Translations under genes and position numbers: made by a program | In this document: positions 28,477 through 36,262 of the stretch, piece after piece | Position numbering within the stretch: position 1 is the first letter of the stretch | Layout: each line of letters opens with the position of its first letter | NCBI RefSeq assembly: GCF_048820895.1 | Contig: NZ_JBMERQ010000002.1 | Location: 310,001 to 374,000 of the forward strand | Direction of reading: 5' to 3' | Length of the DNA: 64,000 bases | DNA from: Cribrihabitans_A neustonicus | Lineage (GTDB): Bacteria > Pseudomonadota > Alphaproteobacteria > Rhodobacterales > Rhodobacteraceae | The notes under the pieces: generated by a model | What the model saw: the letters and a program-made list of their open reading frames with translations, nothing else | Told to the model about the DNA's origin: nothing | Database searches by the model: none

Positions 28477-30173
28477 GCGCGCTGGGGGTGGTGATGCTGG
28501 TGCATACCGCGCTGGCGCGCGCGGCGGAGGCGGCGCGGCACTGGAGCGCCGCGGGCTGCCCGGTGGTGATCCACGTGGACAAGAGCGTGCGTGCTTCGGC
28601 GGTTGCAGGGTTTCAGGCGGATATGGAGGGCGATCCGCTGATCCGTTTCTCCCCCCGCCACCGCTGCGAATGGGGCACCTGGGGTATCGTCGCTGCAACC
28701 CAGGACGCCGCCGGGCTCCTGCTCGCCGATTTTCCCGCCGTGCGGCACGTCTACCTCGCCTCCGGCTCCTGCCTGCCGGTGCGACCGGTGCAGGATCTGG
28801 CAGCGTACCTCGCTGCGCGGCCCGGGACCGATTTCATCGAAAGCGCCACAACCGCGGATGTGCCCTGGATCACCGGCGGGCTGGGCTTTGAGCGTTTCAC
28901 CTTGCGGTTTCCCTTCTCCTGGAAGCGGCAGCGGCGGCTGTTCGACGGCTACGTCAGCCTGCAGCGCCGCCTTGGCACGCGCCGCAGGATACCCGAAGGG
29001 CTGGTTCCGCACATGGGCAGCCAGTGGTGGTGCCTGACCCGGCAGACCCTCGCGGCTATCCTGAATGACCCGCGCAGAGGGGAATATGACGCCTACTTCC
29101 GCCGGGTCTGGATCCCGGATGAAAGCTATTTCCAGAGCCTCGCGCGGCTGCATTCCACCCGAATTGAAAGCCGCTCCCTGACACTGGCGAAGTTCGACCC
29201 GCACGGCCGGCCCTACGTGTTCTACGACGACCACTTGCCGCTTCTGCGCCGGTCGCAGTGCTTCGTGGCGCGCAAGATCTGGCCCGAGGCCCACACGCTC
29301 TATAACGCCTTCCCGGCCGCAGCAGACGGCCCCCTGCGTGAGGCCGAACCTGACCCCGGCAAGATCTCCCGGCTGTTCGACACCGCGGCCGGCCGGCTGA
29401 ACCGCGGCCGGTCCGGGCTCTATATGCAGAGCCGGTTTCCCCGGCGCGGCCGGGAGCACGGCATCACCCCGGGGCCGTACGCTGTGTTCCAGGGTTTTAC
29501 CGATTTGTTCGAAAATTTCGAGGATTGGCTCTCTTGGGCCACCGGTGCGCGGGTGCATGGCCATCTGTTTGCCCCCGAAGGTGCAGAATTTGCAGGCGGG
29601 GATGACATGATCGCAGGCGCGCTGAGTGCGGATCCGGTGGCGCGGGACTATGATTGCGAGCGGTTTCTCACCAATTTCCTGTGGAACACCCGCGGCGCGC
29701 GCCAGTATTTCCAATATGGGCCCCGCGACAGCCAAGGGGCAAACTGGCTCATGGCCCGCGATCCGAATGCACGAATTGCATTGATCACGGGCGCGTGGGC
29801 ACTGCCGCTGTTCCGCTCCGCCCGTACTTTTGCCGAGCTGCGGCGGGAGGCCGCGCGGCTGCAGCAGGCGGAGGCCGCGCAGCTCGAAATCTTGCGCGCG
29901 CACGGTGTTCAGGCGCAGGTGCGCATTTGGAGCCTGGCGGAATTTCTTGAAGCGCCCGAGGAGCACTTGCAGACCGCTGTCGCGGGCGCAGGCCTGGCCC
30001 CGGGCCGCATTCTGCCGGAGCCTCCGGAACTGGCGCCGCTCGACGGGGTGGGCGCCTTCCTGCAACGGCTGAAGGACGATGGCATGCATCCCTACTTGCT
30101 GGGGGATTTCCCGGCGGTGCCCGCACCCGTCCGCAGGGCCGAACCCAAGCGCAAACCCTACTTGGTGCGATAG
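28473..30173 (+). CDS. Branch/GT14-like N-acetylglucosaminyltransferase with extra C-terminal domain
   Basis: A 566-residue protein. The first about 280 residues resemble the Branch family (GT14, core-2/I-branching beta-1,6-N-acetylglucosaminyltransferases and xylosyltransferases): VIHVDKSV near 33-40, CEWGTWGIVAATQDA near 69, YLASGSCLPVRP near 92, GSQWWCL and PDESYFQSL. The rest (about 300-566) is a second domain I do not recognise outside this group; it includes YAVFQGFTDLFENFEDWL and HLFAPEGAEFAGGDDMIAG. I believe it carries a DUF number, unchecked. It is translationally coupled to the upstream glycosyltransferase, and the sulfotransferase starts 6 bases after its stop. Confidence 0.78.
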   Translation: MSALGVVMLVHTALARAAEAARHWSAAGCPVVIHVDKSVRASAVAGFQADMEGDPLIRFSPRHRCEWGTWGIVAATQDAAGLLLADFPAVRHVYLASGSCLPVRPVQDLAAYLAARPGTDFIESATTADVPWITGGLGFERFTLRFPFSWKRQRRLFDGYVSLQRRLGTRRRIPEGLVPHMGSQWWCLTRQTLAAILNDPRRGEYDAYFRRVWIPDESYFQSLARLHSTRIESRSLTLAKFDPHGRPYVFYDDHLPLLRRSQCFVARKIWPEAHTLYNAFPAAADGPLREAEPDPGKISRLFDTAAGRLNRGRSGLYMQSRFPRRGREHGITPGPYAVFQGFTDLFENFEDWLSWATGARVHGHLFAPEGAEFAGGDDMIAGALSADPVARDYDCERFLTNFLWNTRGARQYFQYGPRDSQGANWLMARDPNARIALITGAWALPLFRSARTFAELRREAARLQQAEAAQLEILRAHGVQAQVRIWSLAEFLEAPEEHLQTAVAGAGLAPGRILPEPPELAPLDGVGAFLQRLKDDGMHPYLLGDFPAVPAPVRRAEPKRKPYLVR

Positions 30174-30179
30174 ATCCCG

Positions 30180-31613
30180 ATGACCGCTTTCTTTGACTAT
30201 TTCGTCGTCTTTGCCGAGATGCGCACAGGCTCCAACTTCCTGGAGAGCAATCTTAACGCGCTGGAGGGGGCAGCCTGCTATGGCGAGGCCTTCAATCCCG
30301 CCTTCATGGGTTACCTGAACAAGACTGAACTTCTGGGCATGACGCTCGATCAGCGCGAGGCCGATCCTGCCGCCCTCATCGCGCGCGTCCGGGAACAGCC
30401 GGGCGTGCTCGGGGGCTTCCGTTATTTCCACAACCATGACCCTCGGGTGCTGGACCTGATGCTGGAGGATCCGCGCTGCGCCAAGATCGTGCTGACGCGT
30501 AATCCGCTGGAAAGCTACGTCTCTCTGAAGATCGCCCGCGCGACGAACCAGTGGAAGCTGACCGACGTGAAGCGCCGTAAGACAGCTCAGGTGGAGTTCG
30601 ACGGCATCGAGTTCGCATCCCATGCGGCGGAGCTGCAGGCGTTCCAGGTTAAGCTGATGAACCGGCTGCAGGCCAGTGGGCAGACGGCATTTTATGTGGC
30701 CTATGACGACCTGCAGAACCTCGAAGTGATGAACGGGCTCGCGCGCTGGCTCGGGGTGCCGGGGCGGCTTGAGGCACTGGACAGCAAGCTGAAGCGGCAG
30801 AACCCGGGCGGAGTTCTGGAGAAGATCGCCAATCCCGGCGATGTCCCTGCCGGGATCGCTGCGCTTGACCGGTTCAACCTCTCCCGCACCCCGAATTTCG
30901 AGCCGCGCCGCGGTCCAGCGGTGCCCGGATACGTGGCGGGGCGGGAGTCGCGGCTCCTGTATCTGCCTGTGCGCGGCGGCCCGGACGCGGAAGTGGTGCA
31001 GTGGATGGCCAATGTGGAAGATCTCGCGCCTGAGGCCCTGCAGCAGGGTATGACCCAGAAGCAGTTGCGGCAGTGGAAGCGCAGGAACAAGGGCTTCCGC
31101 AGCTTCACTGTGCTGCGCCACCCGGCAGCGCGGGCGCATGCGGTTTTCTGCCGGCGTATCCTTCAGACCGGCCCGGGCTGCTACGGCGCCATCCGCAGCA
31201 CTCTGCGGCGTCAGTTCAAGGTGCCGCTGCCCGAAGGCGAACCCGGCTCGGACTATGGCCCGGCCGAGCACAGGGCCGCCTTTGCCGCCTACCTGGGCTT
31301 CGTGCAGGCGAACCTCGCCGGGCAGACGTCGGTGCGGGTTGATGCCGAATGGGCAAGCCAGGCGCAGGCGCTGGCGGGTTTTGCCGAGCTGGGCGTGCCC
31401 GACCTGGTGGTGCGCGAGGAGGAAGCTGCCGTGGCGCTGCCCGCGCTGGCAGAGCGTCTTGGGTGCACCGGCGCACCTGTGCCCGCGCCGGCCAAGCCAG
31501 ACACGCCGATTCCGCTGGCGGATATCTACGACGAGGAGCTGGAGGAGCTGATCGCTTCGGTCTACCAGCGCGACTACGTGAACTTCGGGTTCGGTTCCTG
31601 GCAGCCGCAGTGA
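30180..31613 (+). CDS. NodH-like PAPS-dependent sulfotransferase with degenerate second module
   Basis: A 477-residue cytoplasmic protein. Residues 1-240 look like a Stf0/NodH carbohydrate sulfotransferase: EMRTGSNFLE (13-22) matches the 5'-phosphosulfate loop and VLTRNPLESYVSLK (104-117) the 3'-phosphate motif of PAPS binding. Residues 250-477 resemble a second, Sulfotransfer_2-like module: FTVLRHPAARAHAVF near 309-323 and DYVNFGFGSW at the end. However, its would-be first loop (LLYLPVRGGPDAEVV) lacks the usual Lys and Thr/Ser, so it may be inactive. It should sulfate the glycan built by the upstream transferases. Confidence 0.78.
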   Translation: MTAFFDYFVVFAEMRTGSNFLESNLNALEGAACYGEAFNPAFMGYLNKTELLGMTLDQREADPAALIARVREQPGVLGGFRYFHNHDPRVLDLMLEDPRCAKIVLTRNPLESYVSLKIARATNQWKLTDVKRRKTAQVEFDGIEFASHAAELQAFQVKLMNRLQASGQTAFYVAYDDLQNLEVMNGLARWLGVPGRLEALDSKLKRQNPGGVLEKIANPGDVPAGIAALDRFNLSRTPNFEPRRGPAVPGYVAGRESRLLYLPVRGGPDAEVVQWMANVEDLAPEALQQGMTQKQLRQWKRRNKGFRSFTVLRHPAARAHAVFCRRILQTGPGCYGAIRSTLRRQFKVPLPEGEPGSDYGPAEHRAAFAAYLGFVQANLAGQTSVRVDAEWASQAQALAGFAELGVPDLVVREEEAAVALPALAERLGCTGAPVPAPAKPDTPIPLADIYDEELEELIASVYQRDYVNFGFGSWQPQ

Positions 31614-31962
31614 ACCGCCGTGCCGGGCGCTGGGCGTGGTGGTGCATCCGGGCTGGCCGGCCGCCCGGGCAGTGCCCGGCTTGCCGGAACTGTCTTGGGC
31701 AAAGCGGTGCGCGCAGGCCGGCAGGCCGTTTGCGGGCCAAAATTCAGCAATAGGTGCTCTAGGCGCGGGTGAGCAGGAAAATGTGCCTGTTCGCTTCCGC
31801 CGCGAGGCCGGCGGCGGGCGGGAGAGTCCCCTCGGCGGAGTCGCAAAAAGAAGGCCGTTCCGTCATCGCGCAACGGCAGGCTCGCCGTATCCACGCGTTT
31901 TTGGACAGGGCAGAAGCCGGGCGGCATGCTATAAGCGCCCCGGCTGCGGCACGGTTCAGGCT
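31614..31962. other. intergenic region between sulfotransferase and ptsN
   Basis: About 350 bases between convergent genes. It holds a perfect CCGGGC/GCCCGG stem with a 3-base loop (31665-31679) without a T tract, which could be the end of the sulfotransferase transcript. Open frames on both strands are R/P/A-rich and look like GC-bias artefacts. No RNA gene or repeat is recognised. Confidence 0.4.
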
Positions 31963-32427
31963 TCAGGCGGCCTTTACAGAGTGGTCTTCGGTCAGGATGG
32001 TATAGAGCGTCGCCGGGTCGTGGTTGGCGCGCAGCTTGGTGCAGAAGCTCTGCTCCCGCAAGGTGCGCGAGACCAGCGCCAGCGCTTTCAGGTGCTCCAC
32101 CCCTGCGTCTTCGGGCGCGAAGAGGGCAAAGGCGATGTCGACCGGCTGGCGGTCCACGGCGCCGAAGTCCAAGGGCTTTTCCAGCACCAGGAAGACACCG
32201 CAGATCTCGTCCAGTTCATCAAGCCGGGCGTGGGGCAGGGCCACGCCGTGCCCGACCCCGGTGGGGCCAAGGCTCTCGCGGTCGAGGAGAGCCTCGACCG
32301 CGGTCTGGGCGTCGAGCCCGTAGGCGGTGCTGGCCACATCGGAGATTTCCTGAAACAAGCGCTTCTTGCTGGAAGCGGATCCGATCACCCGGACCGCTTC
32401 TGGCTTCAGAATGCTGGAAATCTGCAT
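31963..32427 (-). CDS. ptsN: PTS IIA-like nitrogen regulatory protein
   Basis: PtsN (EIIA-Ntr), 154 residues, phosphoacceptor of the nitrogen PTS (PtsP-NPr-PtsN), a regulator linking nitrogen and potassium status to metabolism. The phosphorylated His is in GVGHGVALPHARL (near residue 66). The N-terminus MQISSILKPEAV and the block FCTKLRANHDPATLYTIL are family-typical. It is downstream of hpf with a hairpin between them, as in the classic lptB-rpoN-hpf-ptsN neighbourhood, but without rpoN. Confidence 0.95.
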   Translation of the reverse strand: MQISSILKPEAVRVIGSASSKKRLFQEISDVASTAYGLDAQTAVEALLDRESLGPTGVGHGVALPHARLDELDEICGVFLVLEKPLDFGAVDRQPVDIAFALFAPEDAGVEHLKALALVSRTLREQSFCTKLRANHDPATLYTILTEDHSVKAA

Positions 32428-32444
32428 GTGTCTGCTCCGTTCCG

Positions 32445-32463
32445 GCGCCCCGCAACGGGGCGC
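32445..32463 (-). repeat. perfect stem between hpf and ptsN
   Basis: GCGCCCC (32445-32451) and GGGGCGC (32457-32463) form a 7-bp stem with a 5-base loop in the 47-base hpf-ptsN gap. No T tract follows, so it is more likely an RNA-stability or processing element than a terminator. Confidence 0.45.
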
Positions 32464-32474
32464 TGCTTAGGTGT

Positions 32475-33032
32475 TTACGGGTCGATCCACCCGATGTTGC
32501 CGTCTTCGCGGCGGTAGACCACGTTGAGCCCGTCCTTGCCCTCGTTGCGGAAGACCAGGACCGGCGCGCCGGCCAGTTCCATCTGCATTACCGCTTCGCC
32601 CACCGACAGGGAGGGAATGCGGGTCTCCATCTCCGCCACGATGATCGGCTGCAGCGAGTCCGGCTCGCCGCCGGTATCTTCAGAGGCGAGGATATAGGAG
32701 TTGGCGCCGAGATGTTCAACCGGTTCGCTGCGGTCGCGGTGGTGGTCCTTGAGGCGGCGCTTATATCGGCGCAGCTGCTTTTCCATTTTCTCGCAGCAGC
32801 CCTCGAATGAGGCATAGATTTCGGTGGCATGCGCCTTGGCCTGGGCGGTCAGCCCGGTGGACAGGTGCACCGTGGTTTCGCACACGTATTCATGCGCCGA
32901 ACGGGAAAAGACCACGGTCGCGTCGGTCGGGCGTTCGGCATATTTCTGAACGACCGTACCCAGCTCGGTTTGCACGTGGGTTTGCAGAGCTTCGCCAATG
33001 TCGATCTGTTTACCGCTGATTTTGTAACGCAT
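32475..33032 (-). CDS. hpf: long-form ribosome hibernation promoting factor
   Basis: HPF/RaiA family, 185 residues, the long form that dimerises 70S ribosomes into inactive 100S particles. The N-terminal S30AE/YfiA domain (1-100, MRYKISGKQIDIGEALQTHV) binds the 30S subunit. A linker follows, and the C-terminal dimerisation domain (about 130-185) has PSLSVGEAVMQMELAGAPVLVFRN. The ATG at 33032 has a strong GAAGGAGAT site. It has its own promoter (33203-33231) and a hairpin in its leader, so it can be induced apart from the lpt genes. Confidence 0.95.
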   Translation of the reverse strand: MRYKISGKQIDIGEALQTHVQTELGTVVQKYAERPTDATVVFSRSAHEYVCETTVHLSTGLTAQAKAHATEIYASFEGCCEKMEKQLRRYKRRLKDHHRDRSEPVEHLGANSYILASEDTGGEPDSLQPIIVAEMETRIPSLSVGEAVMQMELAGAPVLVFRNEGKDGLNVVYRREDGNIGWIDP

Positions 33033-33064
33033 GTGATCTCCTTCACGAATATGGTGCCGGGCCT

Positions 33065-33088
33065 GCCGCCAAGGCAATCCTTGGCGGC
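33065..33088 (-). promoter_or_regulatory. hairpin in the hpf 5' leader
   Basis: GCCGCCAAGG (33065-33074) and CCTTGGCGGC (33079-33088) form a perfect 10-bp stem with a CAAT loop. It sits 33 bases before the hpf start codon. There is no T tract, so it could act on mRNA stability or translation. Confidence 0.55.
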
Positions 33089-33202
33089 CTGGTGTCAGGT
33101 CCGGCGCCGGGGGTCAGGCCTGGCATCCGGGAGCAGCCGCCCGGACCCTGTTGCCAAGGCCGGTGCGCGGTTTGCATCGGATTGCACATATGCCATGGGG
33201 TA

Positions 33203-33231
33203 ATTCGACGGCATGTCAGCAACAGAGTCAA
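33203..33231 (-). promoter_or_regulatory. promoter of hpf-ptsN
   Basis: On the minus strand TTGACT (33231-33226), a 17-base spacer and TCGAAT (33208-33203). Five of six -35 and four of six -10 positions match the sigma-70 consensus with ideal spacing. Confidence 0.55.
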
Positions 33232-33391
33232 TGGATATCGCGCAAATTCGGCACCGCACCGTTAGCGCTGGCACGCGGGTTTCCGCCCGGCCCTGAGGGT
33301 CCGGCAAATGCGGCGGAAACGGGGGTAAAACGGCTGCCGGCGAGGGACCTTCAAAACGGGGTTCGTTCCCCCTCCGGAGGCCGCAGCGCGA

Positions 33392-34150
33392 TCAGGAAAT
33401 GCGGAAGTTATCGCCCAGGTAGACGCGGCGGACGTTTTCGTTTTCCACCACTTCTTCGGGGCTGCCCGACATCAGGACCTGGCCGTCGTGCAGAATATAG
33501 GCGCGGTCAACGATCTCCAGCGTCTCGCGCACGTTGTGGTCGGTGATCAGCACGCCGATGCCGCGTTTCTTCAAGTCTGCAACCAGATGGCGGATATCGC
33601 CGACCGAGATCGGATCGACGCCTGCGAAGGGCTCGTCCAGCAAGAGGTACTTTGGATCGGCAGCCAGGCAGCGGGCGATTTCCACCCGGCGGCGCTCCCC
33701 GCCGGACAGCGCCAGCGCAGGCGCACGGCGCAGGTGCTCGATGGAGAAATCCGACAAGAGCTCTTCCAGCCGCTCGCGGCGCTTGTGCTCGTGCTTCTGG
33801 GAGATGTCGAGCACGGCGGAGATGTTGTCTTCCACCGAAAGGCCGCGGAAAATCGACATCTCTTGCGGCAGGTAGCCGATGCCGAGCCGGGCGCGGCGGT
33901 ACATCGGCAGGCCGGTCACGTTCTGCCCATCTATCGACACCACCCCAGCCTCGGGAAACACCAGCCCCGCAATGGCATAGAAGCTGGTGGTCTTGCCGGA
34001 GCCGTTGGGCCCCAGAAGCGCCACCACCTCACCGCGGTTCAGCGACATGCTGACATCGCGGATCACAACTTTCTTGCGGTAGGATTTGCGCAGCCGTTCG
34101 ATCCGCAGACCGGAGGAGCCTTCGGTCACTGTAAGGTCAGGTATTGCCAT
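33392..34150 (-). CDS. lptB: LPS export ABC transporter ATP-binding protein LptB
   Basis: LptB, 252 residues, ATPase that works with LptF/LptG to extract lipopolysaccharide from the inner membrane. Walker A is LLGPNGSGKTTSFY (near 45-58), the Q-loop is in GYLPQEMSIFRGLSVEDN, the signature is LSGGERRRVEIARCL, Walker B is YLLLDEPFAGVDP, and the H-loop is in ITDHNVRETLEI. The ATG overlaps the lptA stop by one base (TGATG). The order kdsD-lptC-lptA-lptB is the normal LPS transport operon. LptF/G are not in the window. Confidence 0.97.
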   Translation of the reverse strand: MAIPDLTVTEGSSGLRIERLRKSYRKKVVIRDVSMSLNRGEVVALLGPNGSGKTTSFYAIAGLVFPEAGVVSIDGQNVTGLPMYRRARLGIGYLPQEMSIFRGLSVEDNISAVLDISQKHEHKRRERLEELLSDFSIEHLRRAPALALSGGERRRVEIARCLAADPKYLLLDEPFAGVDPISVGDIRHLVADLKKRGIGVLITDHNVRETLEIVDRAYILHDGQVLMSGSPEEVVENENVRRVYLGDNFRIS

Positions 34151-34671
34151 CAGTTGCTGCCGCCCTCCGGGTTGAGGATGGTCTTGACGCGGCCAGCCAT
34201 GCGGGCGGTGCCGGAAGTCAGGTTCACCTCCAGCCGCTCCGAGGCAAGGGTGTTGCCCTGCTGGCTGAGCAGCACGTTTCCGGTCATCACCACGGTGCCA
34301 GTGCCGATTGTATATTCGGCCCGCTCGGCCTCGGCGGCATCGGGGCCGTTGACCAGGAGCACGTTGCCGGCGGCTTCGAGCCGTTCGATACCCTTGGCGC
34401 TGCCGTCCTCGCCGCCGGTCTGGTAGATCACCAGAACCTCATCGGCAGAAAGACGCATCGCTCCCTGCACGATCAGCACGTTGCCGGCGAATTCAGCCGA
34501 GCCGTCCGCCTGATTTACCGCCAGCTCATCGGCGGTCACCTCAACCGGCAGGCTGGGATCGGCCTTGACCGCACCGAAGGCCACCGAAGCCTCCTGCGCC
34601 GTTGCAAGGACGGGGACCAGGGCGGCGAAGGCCAGCGGCAGGCAGAACAGCAGGGCGCGAAGGTGGGGCAC
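34150..34671 (-). CDS. lptA: LPS transport periplasmic protein LptA
   Basis: LptA/OstA family, 173 residues, forms the periplasmic bridge that carries LPS to the outer membrane. Residues 1-25 are a signal peptide ending VLATAQ. The mature part has the beta-jellyroll repeats of the family (PVEVTADELAVNQADGSAEFAG, LSADEVLVIYQ, GNVLLSQQGNTLASERLEVNL). The start is a GTG at 34671, three bases after the lptC stop. The C-terminus is coupled to lptB. Confidence 0.92.
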   Translation of the reverse strand: MPHLRALLFCLPLAFAALVPVLATAQEASVAFGAVKADPSLPVEVTADELAVNQADGSAEFAGNVLIVQGAMRLSADEVLVIYQTGGEDGSAKGIERLEAAGNVLLVNGPDAAEAERAEYTIGTGTVVMTGNVLLSQQGNTLASERLEVNLTSGTARMAGRVKTILNPEGGSN

Positions 34672-34674
34672 GGT

Positions 34675-35274
34675 CTATCTTTCCGGTTTTTGGGGATCGT
34701 ATATCAGCTTCACCCCGTCCTTGAACAGCATATGAACCGGGCCGCCTTCGGTTTTGGAGCGAATCCGCATGTTCCCGGCGGTAAGATTGCCGATGGCACC
34801 ATGAGCGCGCACCGGGCCGGGGCTTTCCGCCTCCAGCCCGCTCAGCGCGGTGTTCAGGGTCTCGGTCTCCACCGTCAGCCCGTCGGCCGAGGTGATAGTA
34901 ACGCTGCCCGCAAATTCCGCGCGGTCCCGGTCCGGGTAAACCGCGCCGGTTTCGGAGGACAGTGCGATCCGGCCGCCCTGGGCCATGCGGATCTCGGCCT
35001 CGAGATTGACTGCCACCGCGGGCGCTCCGGCGCCGCCCGGGCGGGCGAGGCTCGCGGTCACCATGATTTCGTCGCCGCTTGAGGTGGTGCCGGAGAAATA
35101 GGGGCCGGTCACCTGCTGGCCCCGCAGCCGGTCCTCGATCTCCTTCTCAGCGAAGGGGATCACCGCCTCGATGTCGGAACCGCGCGAGACCATAAAGAGA
35201 GTGGACAGCAGCACCAGCGCAGTGAGCGGCAGCAGCACCTTCAGGTAGGCGACGGCGCGGGAATGCCTGTCCAT
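34675..35274 (-). CDS. lptC: LPS export protein LptC
   Basis: LptC family, 199 residues, inner-membrane-anchored periplasmic protein that passes LPS from LptBFG to LptA. One membrane segment lies near residues 10-28 (AYLKVLLPLTALVLLSTLFM). The periplasmic part has OstA-like beta strands (GAVYPDRDRAEFAGSVTITSADGLTVETETL). The ATG at 35274 follows GGAAGGACAAGG; a longer frame upstream enters kdsD and is not coding. It lies 19 bases after kdsD. Confidence 0.9.
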   Translation of the reverse strand: MDRHSRAVAYLKVLLPLTALVLLSTLFMVSRGSDIEAVIPFAEKEIEDRLRGQQVTGPYFSGTTSSGDEIMVTASLARPGGAGAPAVAVNLEAEIRMAQGGRIALSSETGAVYPDRDRAEFAGSVTITSADGLTVETETLNTALSGLEAESPGPVRAHGAIGNLTAGNMRIRSKTEGGPVHMLFKDGVKLIYDPQKPER

Positions 35275-35293
35275 ATCCTTGTCCTTCCGCGGC

Positions 35294-36262
35294 TCAGCCG
35301 AGGCCCGCGCGCAGGCAGTCGTGGATGTGCAGCAGCCCCTCCGCCTTGCGGCCGTTATCCGGGTCGACCACAAAGAGGCAGGTAATCTTGCGCTGGTTCA
35401 TCAGCGCCACCGCTTCCTCGGCCATGGCGCCGGGGGCGATGGTGGCAGGGGAGGCTGTCATCACTTGGGCGGCGGTTTTCTCCAGCAGCCCTTCCATGTG
35501 GCGGCGCAGGTCGCCATCGGTGATGATGCCTGCCAGTGTGCCGTCCGGGGCGGTGACGCCTGCGACGCCAAACCCCTTCTGGCTGATTTCGATCAGCGCG
35601 TCGGCCATCGGGGTGTCCTCGCTCACCAGCGGCAGGGCGCCGCCTGCATGCATCAGGTCGCGCACCTTGCTCAGCCGCGCGCCGAGCTTGCCGCCCGGAT
35701 GGAAGTCGCGGAAATTCTCGGGGCGGAAGTCGCGGTGCTTCATCAGCGCGATGGCCAGCGCATCGCCCATCGCCAAAGTCAGCGTGGTGGAAATCGAGGG
35801 CACCATGCCAAAGCCGCAGGCCTCCCCGAGCGAGGGGATTTGCAGGTGCACGTCCGCCTGTTTCATCAGGGTGCTGTCCATCTTGCTGGAGAGCCCGATG
35901 AGCGGAATGCCGAAGCGGCGGGTGAAGGCGAGGAGGTTGGCAAGCTCCGGCGCCTCGCCCGAGTTGGAGATTGCCAGCACAACGTCGCCGCCCGACAGCA
36001 TGCCGAGATCGCCGTGGCTGGCCTCGGCCGGATGCACGAAATAGGCAGGCGTGCCGGTGGAGGCGAGGGTGGCGGCGATCTTGTGGCCGATATGGCCGGA
36101 CTTGCCGATGCCGCTCACGATGATGCGGCCCTCGGCCTTGAGGATCAGGTCGGCCGCTTCTGCAAAGCGCCCGTCCAGGCTCTCCGCCAGGCTGTTCAGC
36201 GCCTCGGCCTCATCGGTGATCACCTGCCGTGCGGTGAGGAGGAATTTGTCTGCGTCGGTCAT
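35294..36262 (-). CDS. kdsD: arabinose-5-phosphate isomerase KdsD/KpsF
   Basis: KdsD/KpsF, 322 residues, converts ribulose-5-phosphate to arabinose-5-phosphate, the first step of Kdo synthesis. The SIS domain (about 40-175) contains GRIIVSGIGKSGHIGHKIAATLASTGTP (only partly quoted: GIGKSGHIGHKIAATL), HPAEASHGDLGML and SNSGEAPEL. Two CBS domains follow (about 205-322, with VAGVTAPDGTLAGIITDGDL). The ATG forms an ATGA overlap with the short RNase D gene. With kdsB at 23 kb it covers two Kdo steps in this window. Confidence 0.95.
   Translation of the reverse strand: MTDADKFLLTARQVITDEAEALNSLAESLDGRFAEAADLILKAEGRIIVSGIGKSGHIGHKIAATLASTGTPAYFVHPAEASHGDLGMLSGGDVVLAISNSGEAPELANLLAFTRRFGIPLIGLSSKMDSTLMKQADVHLQIPSLGEACGFGMVPSISTTLTLAMGDALAIALMKHRDFRPENFRDFHPGGKLGARLSKVRDLMHAGGALPLVSEDTPMADALIEISQKGFGVAGVTAPDGTLAGIITDGDLRRHMEGLLEKTAAQVMTASPATIAPGAMAEEAVALMNQRKITCLFVVDPDNGRKAEGLLHIHDCLRAGLG

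Larger units (their letters stand above)
33033..33391 (-). other. hpf leader and lptB-hpf intergenic region
   Basis: About 360 bases. Contents read in the leftward direction: end of lptB, no rpoN gene, a sigma-70-like promoter at 33231-33203, a leader of about 165 bases with a 10-bp hairpin at 33088-33065, then the hpf ribosome-binding site. Nothing else is recognised. Confidence 0.6.

Noticed and set aside
28416..31271. 951-codon minus-strand frame across the GT14-like and sulfotransferase genes
   Set aside because: Antisense shadow of two well-supported plus-strand genes; composition is again H/R/A/L-biased.
31795..31850. Sequence GGGAGAGTCCCC with GGCGGAGTCGCAA resembling part of a glycine riboswitch
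   Set aside because: The matching CTCTCAGG and AAAAGGAC part of the aptamer is absent, and no glycine-related gene follows.
31574..31927. 117-codon minus-strand frame downstream of ptsN
   Set aside because: R/P/A-rich, no ribosome-binding site, no recognisable motif, and it overlaps the sulfotransferase end.
33175..33235. Possible sigma-54 promoter (TGGCA...GCAA) ahead of hpf
   Set aside because: The spacing between the GG and GC elements is seven bases, not ten; a sigma-70-type promoter fits better.
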